DNA of 64,000 nt from an uncultured bacterium (GTDB lineage Bacteria > Verrucomicrobiota > Verrucomicrobiia > CAIQCK01), in contig CAIQCK010000061.1 of the NCBI GenBank assembly GCA_903870275.1, forward strand, positions 22,505-86,504, in the 5' to 3' direction. The translations under genes were made by a program, and so were the position numbers. The notes beneath the pieces are model-generated. The model saw nothing but the letters and a program-made list of their open reading frames with translations, did no database searches and was not told where the DNA came from. Shown here in pieces: positions 25,301 to 34,300 of the stretch (the stretch's first letter is position 1; every line of letters starts with the position of its first letter).

Positions 25301-26713
25301 ATGAACCGCAGACACTTCATCATGTCGAGCGCCGGCGCGTTGGCGACGTCGGCGTTGCCCAGCGTTTCCTGTTGCGCCGCAGCGGCTTCCGCGGGTGACA
25401 AAGACAGTAAGCCATCGCAGATTCCGAAACCCGCTCCGCGCTTTGGCGACGGGCGCGACTGGTGGTTCGAGAGGCGGTTTGGCATGTTCGTCCACTGGGG
25501 CCTTTACGCCATCCACGGTTTCCACGAGCAAGAGCAGTGGCGCCGGCGCGTTCCCCGCGCCGAATACGTCAAACTCGCGACACAGTGGAACCCGGTGAAC
25601 TACAACCCCGACGCGTGGCTCGACCTCGCGGAAGCGGCCGGGATGAAATACATCTGTTTGACGACGAAACACCACGACGGCTTTTGCCTCTGGGACACGA
25701 AACAAACTTCCTACAACACGATGAACACGCCCTATGGCAAGGACGTGGTCAAAATGCTCGCCGACGCCTGCCATCGCCGCGGTTTCCCGCTGTGTCTCTA
25801 CTATTCGATCGCCGACTGGCATCAGAAAAACTATCCGAACCAGGGCCGCCATCACGAACTGCCGCCGCAGCCGGGCGATGAGCCGGACCTCATGAAATAC
25901 CTGGAGTTTCTCAAGGCGCAGATTCGCGAGTTGTGCACGAATTACGGCGAAATCCACGGCATCTGGTGGGACATGAACGTGGACAAGCACGTGGACCGTT
26001 CCATCAACGAGATGATCCGCAAACTCCAGCCGAAGGCCGTCATCAACAATCGCGGTTACGACGAAGGCGACTTCGGCACGCCGGAGCGCGATTACGACAA
26101 GAACGGTGAGGAGTCACTGAGCTTCGAGAAGCGCACCGAGGCATGTCAGTCCGTCGGATCTGAGAGCTGGGGCTATCGCAAGAACGAGGATTACTACACC
26201 GACCGCCACCTGCTGCGCAGCATCGTGAAATATCTCGCCCGCGATGCAAACTACCTCCTCAACGTTGGCCCGAAAGGCGATGGCACGATTTCCGACGAGG
26301 CCGCCGCCATCCTGCGGCGCATCGGCAAGTGGTATCGTGTCGTGAAGGAATCGTTGGAAGGCGTCGTGCCCGCGTCGCACTTGACGGCGAACCGCAATCT
26401 GTTGCTGACGCGCCGTGACAACACGCTCTACGTCATTCTGCACAAGGATCCCATGACGGAGGCGGTGAAGCTGAAACCTTTTACCGCTGCTCCACGCCGC
26501 GCCACGTTGTTGAACACGGCGCAGCCGGTCGAGTGCGCGGTCGATATGACGCCCAGCGACCACGTCGAGCAGAAGGGGTATCTGCGATTGCGAAAGCTGC
26601 CAGTGAACGAATTGGCGAACACAGTGTTGGTGGCGAAGCTCGAATTCGACCGCCTGCCGGAGTCGGCTCAGGAGCGGCAGGTTTCCGACAAGGTGGACGA
26701 GCGGCAAAAATAA
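25301..26713 (+). CDS. Alpha-L-fucosidase (GH29), exported
   Basis: The product has 470 residues from the ATG at 25301, set by a strong ribosome binding site. The N-terminus NRRHFIMSSAG followed by an Ala-rich hydrophobic stretch is a twin-arginine-type signal. The GH29 barrel shows WWFERRFGMFVHWGLYA, YICLTTKHHDGFCLWDTK, LCLYYSIADWH and EIHGIWWDMN, where Asp224 matches the catalytic nucleophile. NYLLNVGPKGDGTI is the family's hallmark near the barrel's end. A C-terminal beta-domain follows (NTLYVILHKDPM, PRRATLLNTAQPV). GH29 enzymes release terminal L-fucose from glycans. It is the last gene of the plus-strand exported run, 64 bp after the PQQ-like protein. Confidence 0.95.
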   Translation: MNRRHFIMSSAGALATSALPSVSCCAAAASAGDKDSKPSQIPKPAPRFGDGRDWWFERRFGMFVHWGLYAIHGFHEQEQWRRRVPRAEYVKLATQWNPVNYNPDAWLDLAEAAGMKYICLTTKHHDGFCLWDTKQTSYNTMNTPYGKDVVKMLADACHRRGFPLCLYYSIADWHQKNYPNQGRHHELPPQPGDEPDLMKYLEFLKAQIRELCTNYGEIHGIWWDMNVDKHVDRSINEMIRKLQPKAVINNRGYDEGDFGTPERDYDKNGEESLSFEKRTEACQSVGSESWGYRKNEDYYTDRHLLRSIVKYLARDANYLLNVGPKGDGTISDEAAAILRRIGKWYRVVKESLEGVVPASHLTANRNLLLTRRDNTLYVILHKDPMTEAVKLKPFTAAPRRATLLNTAQPVECAVDMTPSDHVEQKGYLRLRKLPVNELANTVLVAKLEFDRLPESAQERQVSDKVDERQK

Positions 26714-26756
26714 AAACTGGCAGGGGAAATGTGGTCGCGAGGGTTGTAGCGGCGGC

Positions 26757-27590
26757 TCAACCTTTCTTGCGCGACTTCAACAGGCAGGCGGTCGCGGCCC
26801 AGTGAAAATGATCGTGTTGCTTTGGCTCGGCCCAGCGGCTGGCGGCCAGCGCGAGGCGCGGGAAAAGTTTGTCGAAGGGGAAGGGGACCGGCAGCAAATT
26901 GTAGTAGGCGTGGTCTTCGCGGACACAGTTGACTCCGGCCATCATTTGCGCAAGTTCAGTGACCGAAAACTGGCGGTGAGTCAGCCCGTCGAGGTCGAAT
27001 TTTTTTCCGCGCAGTTTCAGGTAGAGTGGCTTGAAGATGCGTGTTGGCAACGCGAGGCATCGCCGTATGATGGAATCCAGCGAGCGCGGTTGGATGACGC
27101 TGATGATCATGACGCCGCCCGGCTTGAGTACGCGCGCCATTTCCTTCATCGCGGCGGCGAGTTCCGCGTCGTTGAGATATTCCAGCAATCCCATCGCGAT
27201 GACGGCGTCAAAATGGGCCGGTGGAAAGGTTGCCTGCTCGATTTTGCCGGCGTAAAATTTTGCGCGCGGTTCGTTGGCGAAACGCCGGCGGGCGTGTTCG
27301 ATCATCTTCGGGGCGATGTCGAGGCCGTGGAACTCCCAGCCGCGTTGCAACAACGTCGGTGCCATCGGGCCGGTGCCGCAGCCGACATCGAGGAGCCGGC
27401 CGGGTCTTTCGCTGGCAAGCAACTCCTCGACGCGCAGCTTGCGCTGGATGAATTTCCAGTTGTCGGACGGCGACCCGCGCTCGTCGTAAAGCGCATCCCA
27501 CGCCTCGCCGGAAAAACGGTCAAAGACTTCAACGACGGCGGCTTGCTGGGACGCCGCTTTCGTCGAACTGGGTTCTGGACCATCTGGCAT
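26757..27590 (-). CDS. Class I SAM-dependent methyltransferase
   Basis: The protein has 277 residues. Motif I is LLDVGCGTGPMAPTLL around residue 66-81, then HGLDIAPKMIEHAR, FDAVIAMGLLEYL and VLKPGGVMIISVIQP. An extension of about 90 residues at the C-terminus is rich in aromatic residues (HAYYNLLPVPFPFDKLF), like enzymes that methylate lipids or small hydrophobic substrates. The substrate is not known. It converges with the GH29 gene and is followed upstream by cytidine deaminase with a 12-bp gap, so it is possibly in one transcript with it. Confidence 0.88.
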   Translation of the reverse strand: MPDGPEPSSTKAASQQAAVVEVFDRFSGEAWDALYDERGSPSDNWKFIQRKLRVEELLASERPGRLLDVGCGTGPMAPTLLQRGWEFHGLDIAPKMIEHARRRFANEPRAKFYAGKIEQATFPPAHFDAVIAMGLLEYLNDAELAAAMKEMARVLKPGGVMIISVIQPRSLDSIIRRCLALPTRIFKPLYLKLRGKKFDLDGLTHRQFSVTELAQMMAGVNCVREDHAYYNLLPVPFPFDKLFPRLALAASRWAEPKQHDHFHWAATACLLKSRKKG

Positions 27591-27602
27591 AACGGCAAAT
27601 TA

Positions 27603-27992
27603 TCACAACGAAAAACGGCTGGGTAGCAGTTCGTTGAGAAGAAATGTTTTCACCGGTCCGCGCCGTCTGGCGTCCGCCACCAGGACCTTCAACTCCGGCG
27701 CGAATTCGGCCATGACTTGACGGCACGCGCCGCAAGGCGTGGCCGCGCCGTCGCTGACGACCGCCAGCGCTACAAAGTGCCGTTCGCCGGCTGTCACAGC
27801 GTTAAAGAAGGCGACGCGCTCGGCGCACACCGTCAGGCCGTAACTGGCGTTTTCGACATTGCAGCCGCGGTAAACCCGTCCGCTGGCCGCGAGTAAAGCT
27901 GTGCCAACACGGAACTTGGAGTAGCGCGCGTAGGCGCTGCGTCGCGCGTCGCGGGCTTCCGCTATCAAACGGCGTTCGGTGGGTGACACCAT
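27603..27992 (-). CDS. cdd: Cytidine deaminase
   Basis: The protein has 129 residues, normal for the homotetrameric enzyme that deaminates cytidine and deoxycytidine. Zinc and catalytic residues are in NVENASYGLTVCAERVA (Cys and the catalytic Glu) and PCGACRQVMAE (two Cys ligands). The purine nucleoside phosphorylase gene is immediately upstream on the same strand, giving a nucleoside-salvage pair. The DNA before its ATG is a 20-bp AT palindrome with no purine-rich ribosome binding site, which is unusual in this GC-rich region and could mean a leaderless or very short-leader message. Confidence 0.96.
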   Translation of the reverse strand: MVSPTERRLIAEARDARRSAYARYSKFRVGTALLAASGRVYRGCNVENASYGLTVCAERVAFFNAVTAGERHFVALAVVSDGAATPCGACRQVMAEFAPELKVLVADARRRGPVKTFLLNELLPSRFSL

Positions 27993-28010
27993 ATATAATA
28001 TATTATATAT
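27991..28010. repeat. Perfect 20-bp A/T palindrome at the cdd start
   Basis: ATATATAATA and its exact complement TATTATATAT, centred between 28000 and 28001, overlapping the first two bases of the start codon. It contains TATAAT-like hexamers on both strands. It could be an operator or promoter element. Confidence 0.7.
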
Positions 28011-28041
28011 ATGCTGCTGGCGTCAGCCAGCGCAGCGCGCT

Positions 28042-28860
28042 TTACAGGCTGGCGATGAATTCTTCGAGCAGCTTGCCGAAGTTTTCCGAAACCTTCCGCG
28101 TCGTTTCCAAAACTTCCTCGTGTGACAGACGCCGGTTGCCGATGCCGGCGGCGAGATTTGTAATGACCGCAAGACCGGCGACTTCCATTCCGATTTGCCT
28201 CGCCACCAGCACTTCAGGCACCACGCTCATGCCGATCGCGTCCGCGCCGAGCCACGCCATCGCTTTCGTTTCGCTCGGCGTCTCGTAATTCGGCCCTGAG
28301 ACAGCCATGTAAACGCCGCGGCGCAACCCCAGCTTCAGCTTGTCCGCCGCGACCGTCAGTTTTTCCAACAACCGCGATGAATAGGCCTGGGTCATGTCCA
28401 GAAACTTCACCGCTTCGCCCTCCTGCGTGGCACGGCCGATCAGGGGGTTCTCGCCGGTGAAGTTGATATGGTCTTCAATGGCCATCAGCGAGCCGACGCG
28501 GAGCTGGCTGTTAATGCCGCCGGCGGCGCAGGTGGTCAGGAGCGTTTTCACACCGACGGCCGCGAGCGCGCGGACGGGAAACGCCACGTCGGCGGACGAG
28601 CAGCCTTCGTAGATGTGCGAACGGCCCTGAAGCACTGCCAGCGTCTTGCCACGGAACGTGCCGATCACCAGTTGCCCCGCGTGGCCCGGCACCGTTGGCG
28701 GCCGGAAGCCGGGAATCTGGGCGTAGGGAATCTTTACCGGTTCTTCGAGACGGTCCGCGAACGAACCGAGGCCGGAGCCGAGCACGACGCCGATGGCAGG
28801 CTTGCGTCCGTTCGACTTCGACTCGATGGCGGTCTTGGCTTCAGCAATTTCTGGAATCAT
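28042..28860 (-). CDS. punA: Purine nucleoside phosphorylase
   Basis: The protein has 272 residues and belongs to the trimeric purine nucleoside phosphorylase family, which splits guanosine and inosine with phosphate. It shows GVVLGSGLGSFAD (phosphate loop), GRSHIYEG, TCAAGGINSQL, VYMAVSGPNYETPSE and ADAIGMSVVPEVLVARQ (purine site with the conserved Glu and Met). ITNLAAGIG is the usual distal motif. It is cytoplasmic. It lies 49 bp upstream of cytidine deaminase and is probably in the same transcript. Confidence 0.95.
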   Translation of the reverse strand: MIPEIAEAKTAIESKSNGRKPAIGVVLGSGLGSFADRLEEPVKIPYAQIPGFRPPTVPGHAGQLVIGTFRGKTLAVLQGRSHIYEGCSSADVAFPVRALAAVGVKTLLTTCAAGGINSQLRVGSLMAIEDHINFTGENPLIGRATQEGEAVKFLDMTQAYSSRLLEKLTVAADKLKLGLRRGVYMAVSGPNYETPSETKAMAWLGADAIGMSVVPEVLVARQIGMEVAGLAVITNLAAGIGNRRLSHEEVLETTRKVSENFGKLLEEFIASL

Positions 28861-28931
28861 GTTGCAGCCCCGCTTCTAGCAGTGAACCGCTTCCGAAATC
28901 AAGCGCGACGGATGCATCTCTCTCTCGCCTT

Positions 28932-29501
28932 CTACGGCATTGGCGGAGCCGGTTGCTTCGTGGTGTCCTTGACGGAAAACCACGCGGTGGATTTGGGCAA
29001 GGCGACGGGCGGACGAACGCGGTCCGGATGCTGCTCCATGTCGGATGCGAACTGGTCGAAGTAGGCGTTCACCCGCAACACCTGAACTTCCTTTTCGTTG
29101 AGCCACGAGGAGACGATCTTGCCTTGGTCCTTGGATGGGTCCATGGTCAGCGCCTTCCAGAAAGCTTCCATGCAACCGTGCGCGTTGCCCTCGCGAGCGC
29201 AGGCCAGCACCCGGCGATGGGCGCGTTCAAGGGGAGACGCATGGTGAACGACAGTCGCGAGGACATCGGCGGCGCCGGGTGGATGATCGGGCCGGCTGAG
29301 CAGATATTCGTGAATCGGCTGGTGCAGCCACCAGACCGCGGCGGCGAAAACCATGACCGCGGAGGCCGCGATGATCCGTTTTGCGGTTGGCGATAGAGCC
29401 GCGAGATGTCGATTCCACCAAGGCGGTTGGAATTTCGGATTGTTGCGATCGGCACTCGCTTGCCGCAACGCAACTTCGTGAAAAAAACTTTCCAAACTCA
29501 T
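28932..29501 (-). CDS. Single-pass membrane protein of unknown function
   Basis: I do not recognise this 189-residue product. The frame continues upstream to 29894 but the MSLESFF start at 29501 is the first plausible one, because the upstream part is arginine-rich and overlaps the SppA gene on the other strand. Residues 44-62 are a hydrophobic helix (IIAASAVMVFAAAVWW) after a short cytoplasmic part. The C-terminal part, rich in helix-formers, contains AREGNAHGCMEAFWKALTMD, which has a TPR-like look, and then KVQVLRVNAYFDQF. The tail is Pro-rich. It is divergent from sppA. Confidence 0.6.
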   Translation of the reverse strand: MSLESFFHEVALRQASADRNNPKFQPPWWNRHLAALSPTAKRIIAASAVMVFAAAVWWLHQPIHEYLLSRPDHPPGAADVLATVVHHASPLERAHRRVLACAREGNAHGCMEAFWKALTMDPSKDQGKIVSSWLNEKEVQVLRVNAYFDQFASDMEQHPDRVRPPVALPKSTAWFSVKDTTKQPAPPMP

Positions 29502-29710
29502 ACGACGCGTTTCATCATTCCGTTTGCGGTGGAGATTGTAGGAGGGCGACCGCGCGAACGACAAGGGAAAACGAATTGGCAAAACAAGTTGCCAGCGCCG
29601 GAGCCGGTGCGTATAAGACGACCGGCTGGCGGCGGCGGACGCAGTGACGGCGGATGTCGTGACGGCGCGCGTCGCGCAGCGAATCAAGTTCGAGAAAAAA
29701 TTCAACAACC

Positions 29711-30772
29711 ATGAACGAGACCCCTCCCATCTTTCAGCCATCCTCGACAGCGGCGCGGCGCCGCCGTCCATGGGGATGGATCGTGCTGGCCGTCGTGGCG
29801 ACGATGCTGCTCGTGTTGAGCCTGGCGGGCAATGCGCTGCTCGGATCACTGGTCGCGTTGTCGTCGTTGTTCGAGGAGGACTCGCGCACGACAACGTTCC
29901 GCGAGACGCGCATCGGCGGCGACGCCGGCGCGAAGGAGAAGATCGCCGTCATCCACGTGCAGGACCTTATCAGCTTTTCAGTGCCGGGTTATTCCGGAGA
30001 GGAGGGGATGGTTGGCGACATCAAGGAGCAACTGGCGAAGGCGGCGGGCGACGAGGCGGTGAAGGCGATCATCATCGCGATTGATTCGCCCGGCGGCGAG
30101 GTGACGGCGTCGGACGTGATTCATCACGCGATCGTCACCGCAAAAAAAAGAAGCGGCGTGCCGGTGGTGGCGAGCCTCGGTGCGCTGGCGGCCAGCGGCG
30201 GCTACTACATTGCGACGAGCGCGGACTGGATCGTCGCGCATCGCACGACGCTGACCGGAAGCATCGGCGTGATTTTTCATCTTTGGAATTACCGCGGGCT
30301 GATGGACAAGATCGGGGTGAAGCCGATCGTTTACAAAAGCGGAAAGATGAAAGACATGCTCAGTCCGGAGAAGGAGGAGAAGGAGATCACCGACGAGGAG
30401 AAGGAGCTGGCTCAGCGACTGGTGATGCGCGACTACGATCGCTTCATCGAAGTGGTGGCGGAGGGCCGGCACATGAAGGCGGAGGACCTGAAGGCCGGAC
30501 TGGCGGACGGGCGCGTCCTGGGCGGCGCGGAGGCGCTGGAGCACAAGTTCGTGGACCAGTTGGGTTACTTCGAGGACGCAGTGACGAAGGCGAAATCGCT
30601 CGCCAAAATCGAGCAGGCGAAACTCGTGAAATACGAGGCGCCGTGGTCGTTGCGCAAGATGCTGTCGCTGTTCGCGGAGTCGCGCTGGCCTGCGGGGTTG
30701 GCGGCGGCGCCGAGAAATCTCCGGCTGGAGAACGGCCGTTTCTATTATCTGCCTGGCGGATGGATGGAGTGA
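29711..30772 (+). CDS. sppA: Signal peptide peptidase SppA (S49)
   Basis: The product has 353 residues, the short single-domain form. A transmembrane helix (WIVLAVVATMLLVLSLAGN) anchors it near residues 22-40. The protease domain has AIIIAIDSPGGEVTASD, and the catalytic serine is Ser162 in LAASGGYYIATS. The lysine of the Ser-Lys dyad is probably Lys214 in KSGKMKDMLSP, 52 residues later, the spacing found in the Bacillus enzyme. It degrades cleaved signal peptides and can process other membrane peptides. It is the last gene before the giant repeat protein, whose secretion and that of the many exported enzymes here make its presence sensible. Confidence 0.95.
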   Translation: MNETPPIFQPSSTAARRRRPWGWIVLAVVATMLLVLSLAGNALLGSLVALSSLFEEDSRTTTFRETRIGGDAGAKEKIAVIHVQDLISFSVPGYSGEEGMVGDIKEQLAKAAGDEAVKAIIIAIDSPGGEVTASDVIHHAIVTAKKRSGVPVVASLGALAASGGYYIATSADWIVAHRTTLTGSIGVIFHLWNYRGLMDKIGVKPIVYKSGKMKDMLSPEKEEKEITDEEKELAQRLVMRDYDRFIEVVAEGRHMKAEDLKAGLADGRVLGGAEALEHKFVDQLGYFEDAVTKAKSLAKIEQAKLVKYEAPWSLRKMLSLFAESRWPAGLAAAPRNLRLENGRFYYLPGGWME

Positions 30773-31207
30773 GCCCAAGGCGTTAGAGAGGGACACCATG
30801 GAACGGCCGATTTTCGGGATGACGTTTTGGCAGATGCGAGACCCTCTCAGACGCGGGGCCGCTTCGGTGAGTCAAAGCGACTCACATTTTTATAGACAGG
30901 TTTCGCCCACCTCGGTAATATCCGCGCGTTGTTGCGTTGGAGAATTAGACCGAGGAAGAGAGCCAAGCGTTAAATTTTTTTACCGAAAAATGCCGAGGTG
31001 TGCAAACGACCCAAGGAAGTCGAGTGCTATCACACTTGAGGTGTAATTTATCTATGTGCCGGAATCGTGTGCGCGTGGACACCGTGGGTGAGGTGTGTCT
31101 GCACACGGATTTTTTTGCTGTATTCCGGGTTGTTTCGTGCAGGCGAAATGTGTGGGAGTTCCGGCCGTCAAGGCTGGAGAGTTTCTGTGCTGATTAAGGC
31201 TAACGTC
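30773..31207 (+). other. 435-bp gap before the giant gene, likely its promoter and leader
   Basis: I find no convincing gene here. An 82-codon frame from 30798 lacks recognisable features and good codon use. The gap is richer in A/T than the genes around it. An AAGG element at 31196-31199 lies eight bases before the giant gene's ATG and is its probable ribosome binding site. No firm promoter hexamers could be assigned. Confidence 0.5.
31093..31116 (+). terminator. Weak terminator-like hairpin in the giant gene leader
   Basis: A 5-bp stem GTGTG-TCTG-CACAC at 31093-31106 is followed within four bases by seven T at 31110-31116. The stem is short, so this may be chance. If real, it could attenuate transcription about 90 bp before the giant gene. 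Confidence 0.25.
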
Positions 31208-31363
31208 ATGAAGACGAACGAACCAGTAATGCTGAACGGTGCGAGTCACGCACCCAAGCCCAAGACTTTCGCGCGCCAGAGCAAAAACGGTTTTCGATTT
31301 GCAGGGGCGAGGTGTGCCTTGATGGCGGCGTTGTTGCTATTGGTTCCCGCTGTGGCGCGCGCG
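31208..31363 (+). other. Signal peptide of the giant protein
   Basis: Residues 1-52. A long basic n-region (KPKTFARQSKNGFRFAGAR) precedes the hydrophobic core ALMAALLLLVPAV and the cleavage site ARA before Gln53. The extended n-region is longer than usual, as is common for very large exported proteins. Confidence 0.85.
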
Positions 31364-34300
31364 CAATTGACAGCCACGAACTTTTTCTGGACCAACATCT
31401 CCAGCGACGTGTGGAGCAATCCCGGCAACTGGACCAACAATCAGGCTGACTTGACCGGTCCGGTCACAGGCGGCTCGAACAACTACATCATCACCTTCGC
31501 GCCCGCCGGCACCTTCAACAGCGTCAACGACCTCGCAGGTTCGTTCCTCCTCAACCAGTTGATCTTCGGCGGCTCCACGGTCACGTTGTCAGGCAACCAA
31601 CTGGAGTTCACCGCGAACTCCGCGGGCGGTCTGCCGCAAGTGTTCCAGAACAGCAGCGTCAGCGTCGTCATCAACAACAATCTCCAACTCGACAACAACA
31701 CGCTCTTCGGCGGCAGCGGCAGCGGCCAGGTCACGCTCGGTGGTTCAGTCGGCGGCGCGGGTGGATTGATTCTGAACGGCGGCTACACGTTGGCCATGAC
31801 CAACGTCAACACGTACGCAGGCCAGACGATTGTCACCAAGGGCTCACTCGATCTTCAGAACAGCGGCGCCCTCGGCAGCAGCTCTTCTCTGGTGATCAGC
31901 AACAACAGCCCGGCGATGGTGCTGCTCGACGGCGGCATCACCGTCAGTGGCGTGACGCTAACCAACTTCATGAACCAGAGCATCGTGGGTGGCTTGATCG
32001 CCACCAATGGTCTTAACACGTGGACGGGACCGATTGTGCTGGGCGCGGACAACGCGCGCTTCGCCGCCGCGAACAGTTCCACGCTGGCGTTGAGCGGCGT
32101 GATCTCTGCCGTGAACCCCAACTACGGTCTGACCATTCGCAGCGACAACGGCGGCACCGGCGTGGTGCTCATCAATGGCACGGCCAACACCTACAGCAAC
32201 ACCACAGTGCTGGTTGGCACGTTGCAGATTGGCGCGAACAACGCCTTGCCCACGGGAGGCATTGTCACACTGGGCAACGGTTCCAGCCAGGGCTTCGCTT
32301 TGTTCGACCTCGCCGGCTACAACCAGCAGATTGCCGGCCTTCAAGATCCCGGCGTCAACATACCGCGCACGGTGACCAACACTTCCGGCACGCTCGCCAC
32401 ACTGACGATCAGCAACCTGAACAACTACACCTACGCCGGTGCCATCAACGGCAATCTGGCGGTGGTGAAAGCCGGCGGTGGTACCGAGGCGCTCACCGGT
32501 TCCAACAACTATACCGGCGGCACGATTGTCAATGGCGGCATTCTCCAGATCGGCACCAGCAACTCCCTCGGCAGCGGCCTCAACGGCATCCTCGTCAACG
32601 TCACCCCAGGCGGCGCGCTCGACCTGAACGGCGTCAACCTCAACTACGCAGCCAACAGCTTGACGGTCACCATCAGCGGCATGGGCATCGGCCCCACCAC
32701 CGGCGCAGTTCTCAACAGTGGCGCTGGGCTGGCCAACCAGGGCGTGAAGAATCTCGTGCTCGCCGGCAACGCCGCCATCGGCCAGAATGGCGGCGGCCGC
32801 TTCGACATCTACGGCACGTTCAACGGCAGCAACTACACCCTGACTAAGGTGGGCAACAACGAAGTGGCCATCCAGACGGCCGCCGCCAACCTTCCCGTGC
32901 TGAACATCATGGGCGGCGACATCGCGCTCCAGAACGCCAGCGGTTTGGCTGGCGCGACGGTCACCATTTATACCAACGCCTTCATGCGCACGTATTCGGT
33001 CAATACGACCCTCACCAACGCCTTCGTGATGGCGGGCGGTTATTTCCAGGCCGGCACGGTGGGTGACGCGACCACCCTCCTCAACTTGTCCGGCCCGATC
33101 ACCCTGGCGGGCGCGCTGAGCAACACCTTCTACCTCGCCACCAACCTCATCGTCAGTGGAACCATGTCCGGCCCCGGCAGCTTGGAGGTGCTTGGCCTGC
33201 CCAGCAACAGCAACGTGAATTCCAGCGTGCTGTTCCTGCAGGCGTCCAACAACTATAGCGGCGGGACGATCCTGCTGTCGAACGCCGTCGTGCAGGTCCA
33301 GAACGCCTTCGCGTTGGGCAGCGGCAGCATCGTGGTGTCCAACGTCGCCCAGTTGCAGATCGCCGCCACCAACGCCGTCTTCAACAACGCGCTGCAGCTC
33401 GCCGGCGATGGCCTTCCCTACAACGCGGGTTGGAACGGCGCGCTCGTCAACAAGGCCTCCACTGGCACCAACACGTGGGCCGGGGCGATCACCATCGGTG
33501 TCAACTCCTCCAGCGACGCGCGCATTCAGGGATACGGCGCCAGCAACAGTGTGCTGATTATCAGCGGCGGCGTAACGAGCTCGAACAATTACGGCCTGAC
33601 GGTTCAATTTGCCGTCTTGTTCACCAACAACGCGATTAGAATCGGCAATGGCTCATTGAATATCAACAGCGGCCTCCCGGTGTTCTCCACGCTGGGCGCA
33701 TCCAACAATCAGTTTGGCTCTATCACATTGGGTTACAGCGGCATGATGATCATTGGCTCCGCCAATACGTGGACGAACACGCCCAACCTGTTGATCGGCT
33801 CAGGCGGCGGCGGCGATATTGGCGAACTGGACCTGAACGGCTTTAGCGAAAATTTCGGCCAGCTTTACTCCCAAGGCACCAGTTACAAGCAGGATATTCT
33901 CACCAACTCCTCGTCAACGCTGGTAACGGTCTCCTTCAATCAGGCCGCCAGTACCGCCTTCAGTGGTCAGATCGGCGGTGCGATCACGTTGGTCAAGGCC
34001 GGCGGCGGCATCCTGAGCCTGAATGGCACCAACACCTACAGCGGCGGCACCATTCTCAACGGCGGTGAATTGAGTGTCCTCAGTCCCACCAACCTCGGCT
34101 TCGGCTTCGGCAAGTGGACCAACCTCACCTTCAACGGTGGCATTTTGGGAGTTCAGGCCGCCGCCACGATCACCAACCTCAACGCCTTCAATGTCAACTG
34201 GACCAACTTCAACGGCGGTATTGATCCCATCAACGCCGCCACCGTCTTCACCATCACCAACGCCATCACCGGCGGCACGGGTGCCTTCATGGTGGGCAGC

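Noticed and set aside
30798..31046. 82-codon plus-strand frame in the gap before the giant gene
   Set aside because: No signal, motif or ribosome binding site, and its codon use does not match the neighbours. I cannot exclude it.
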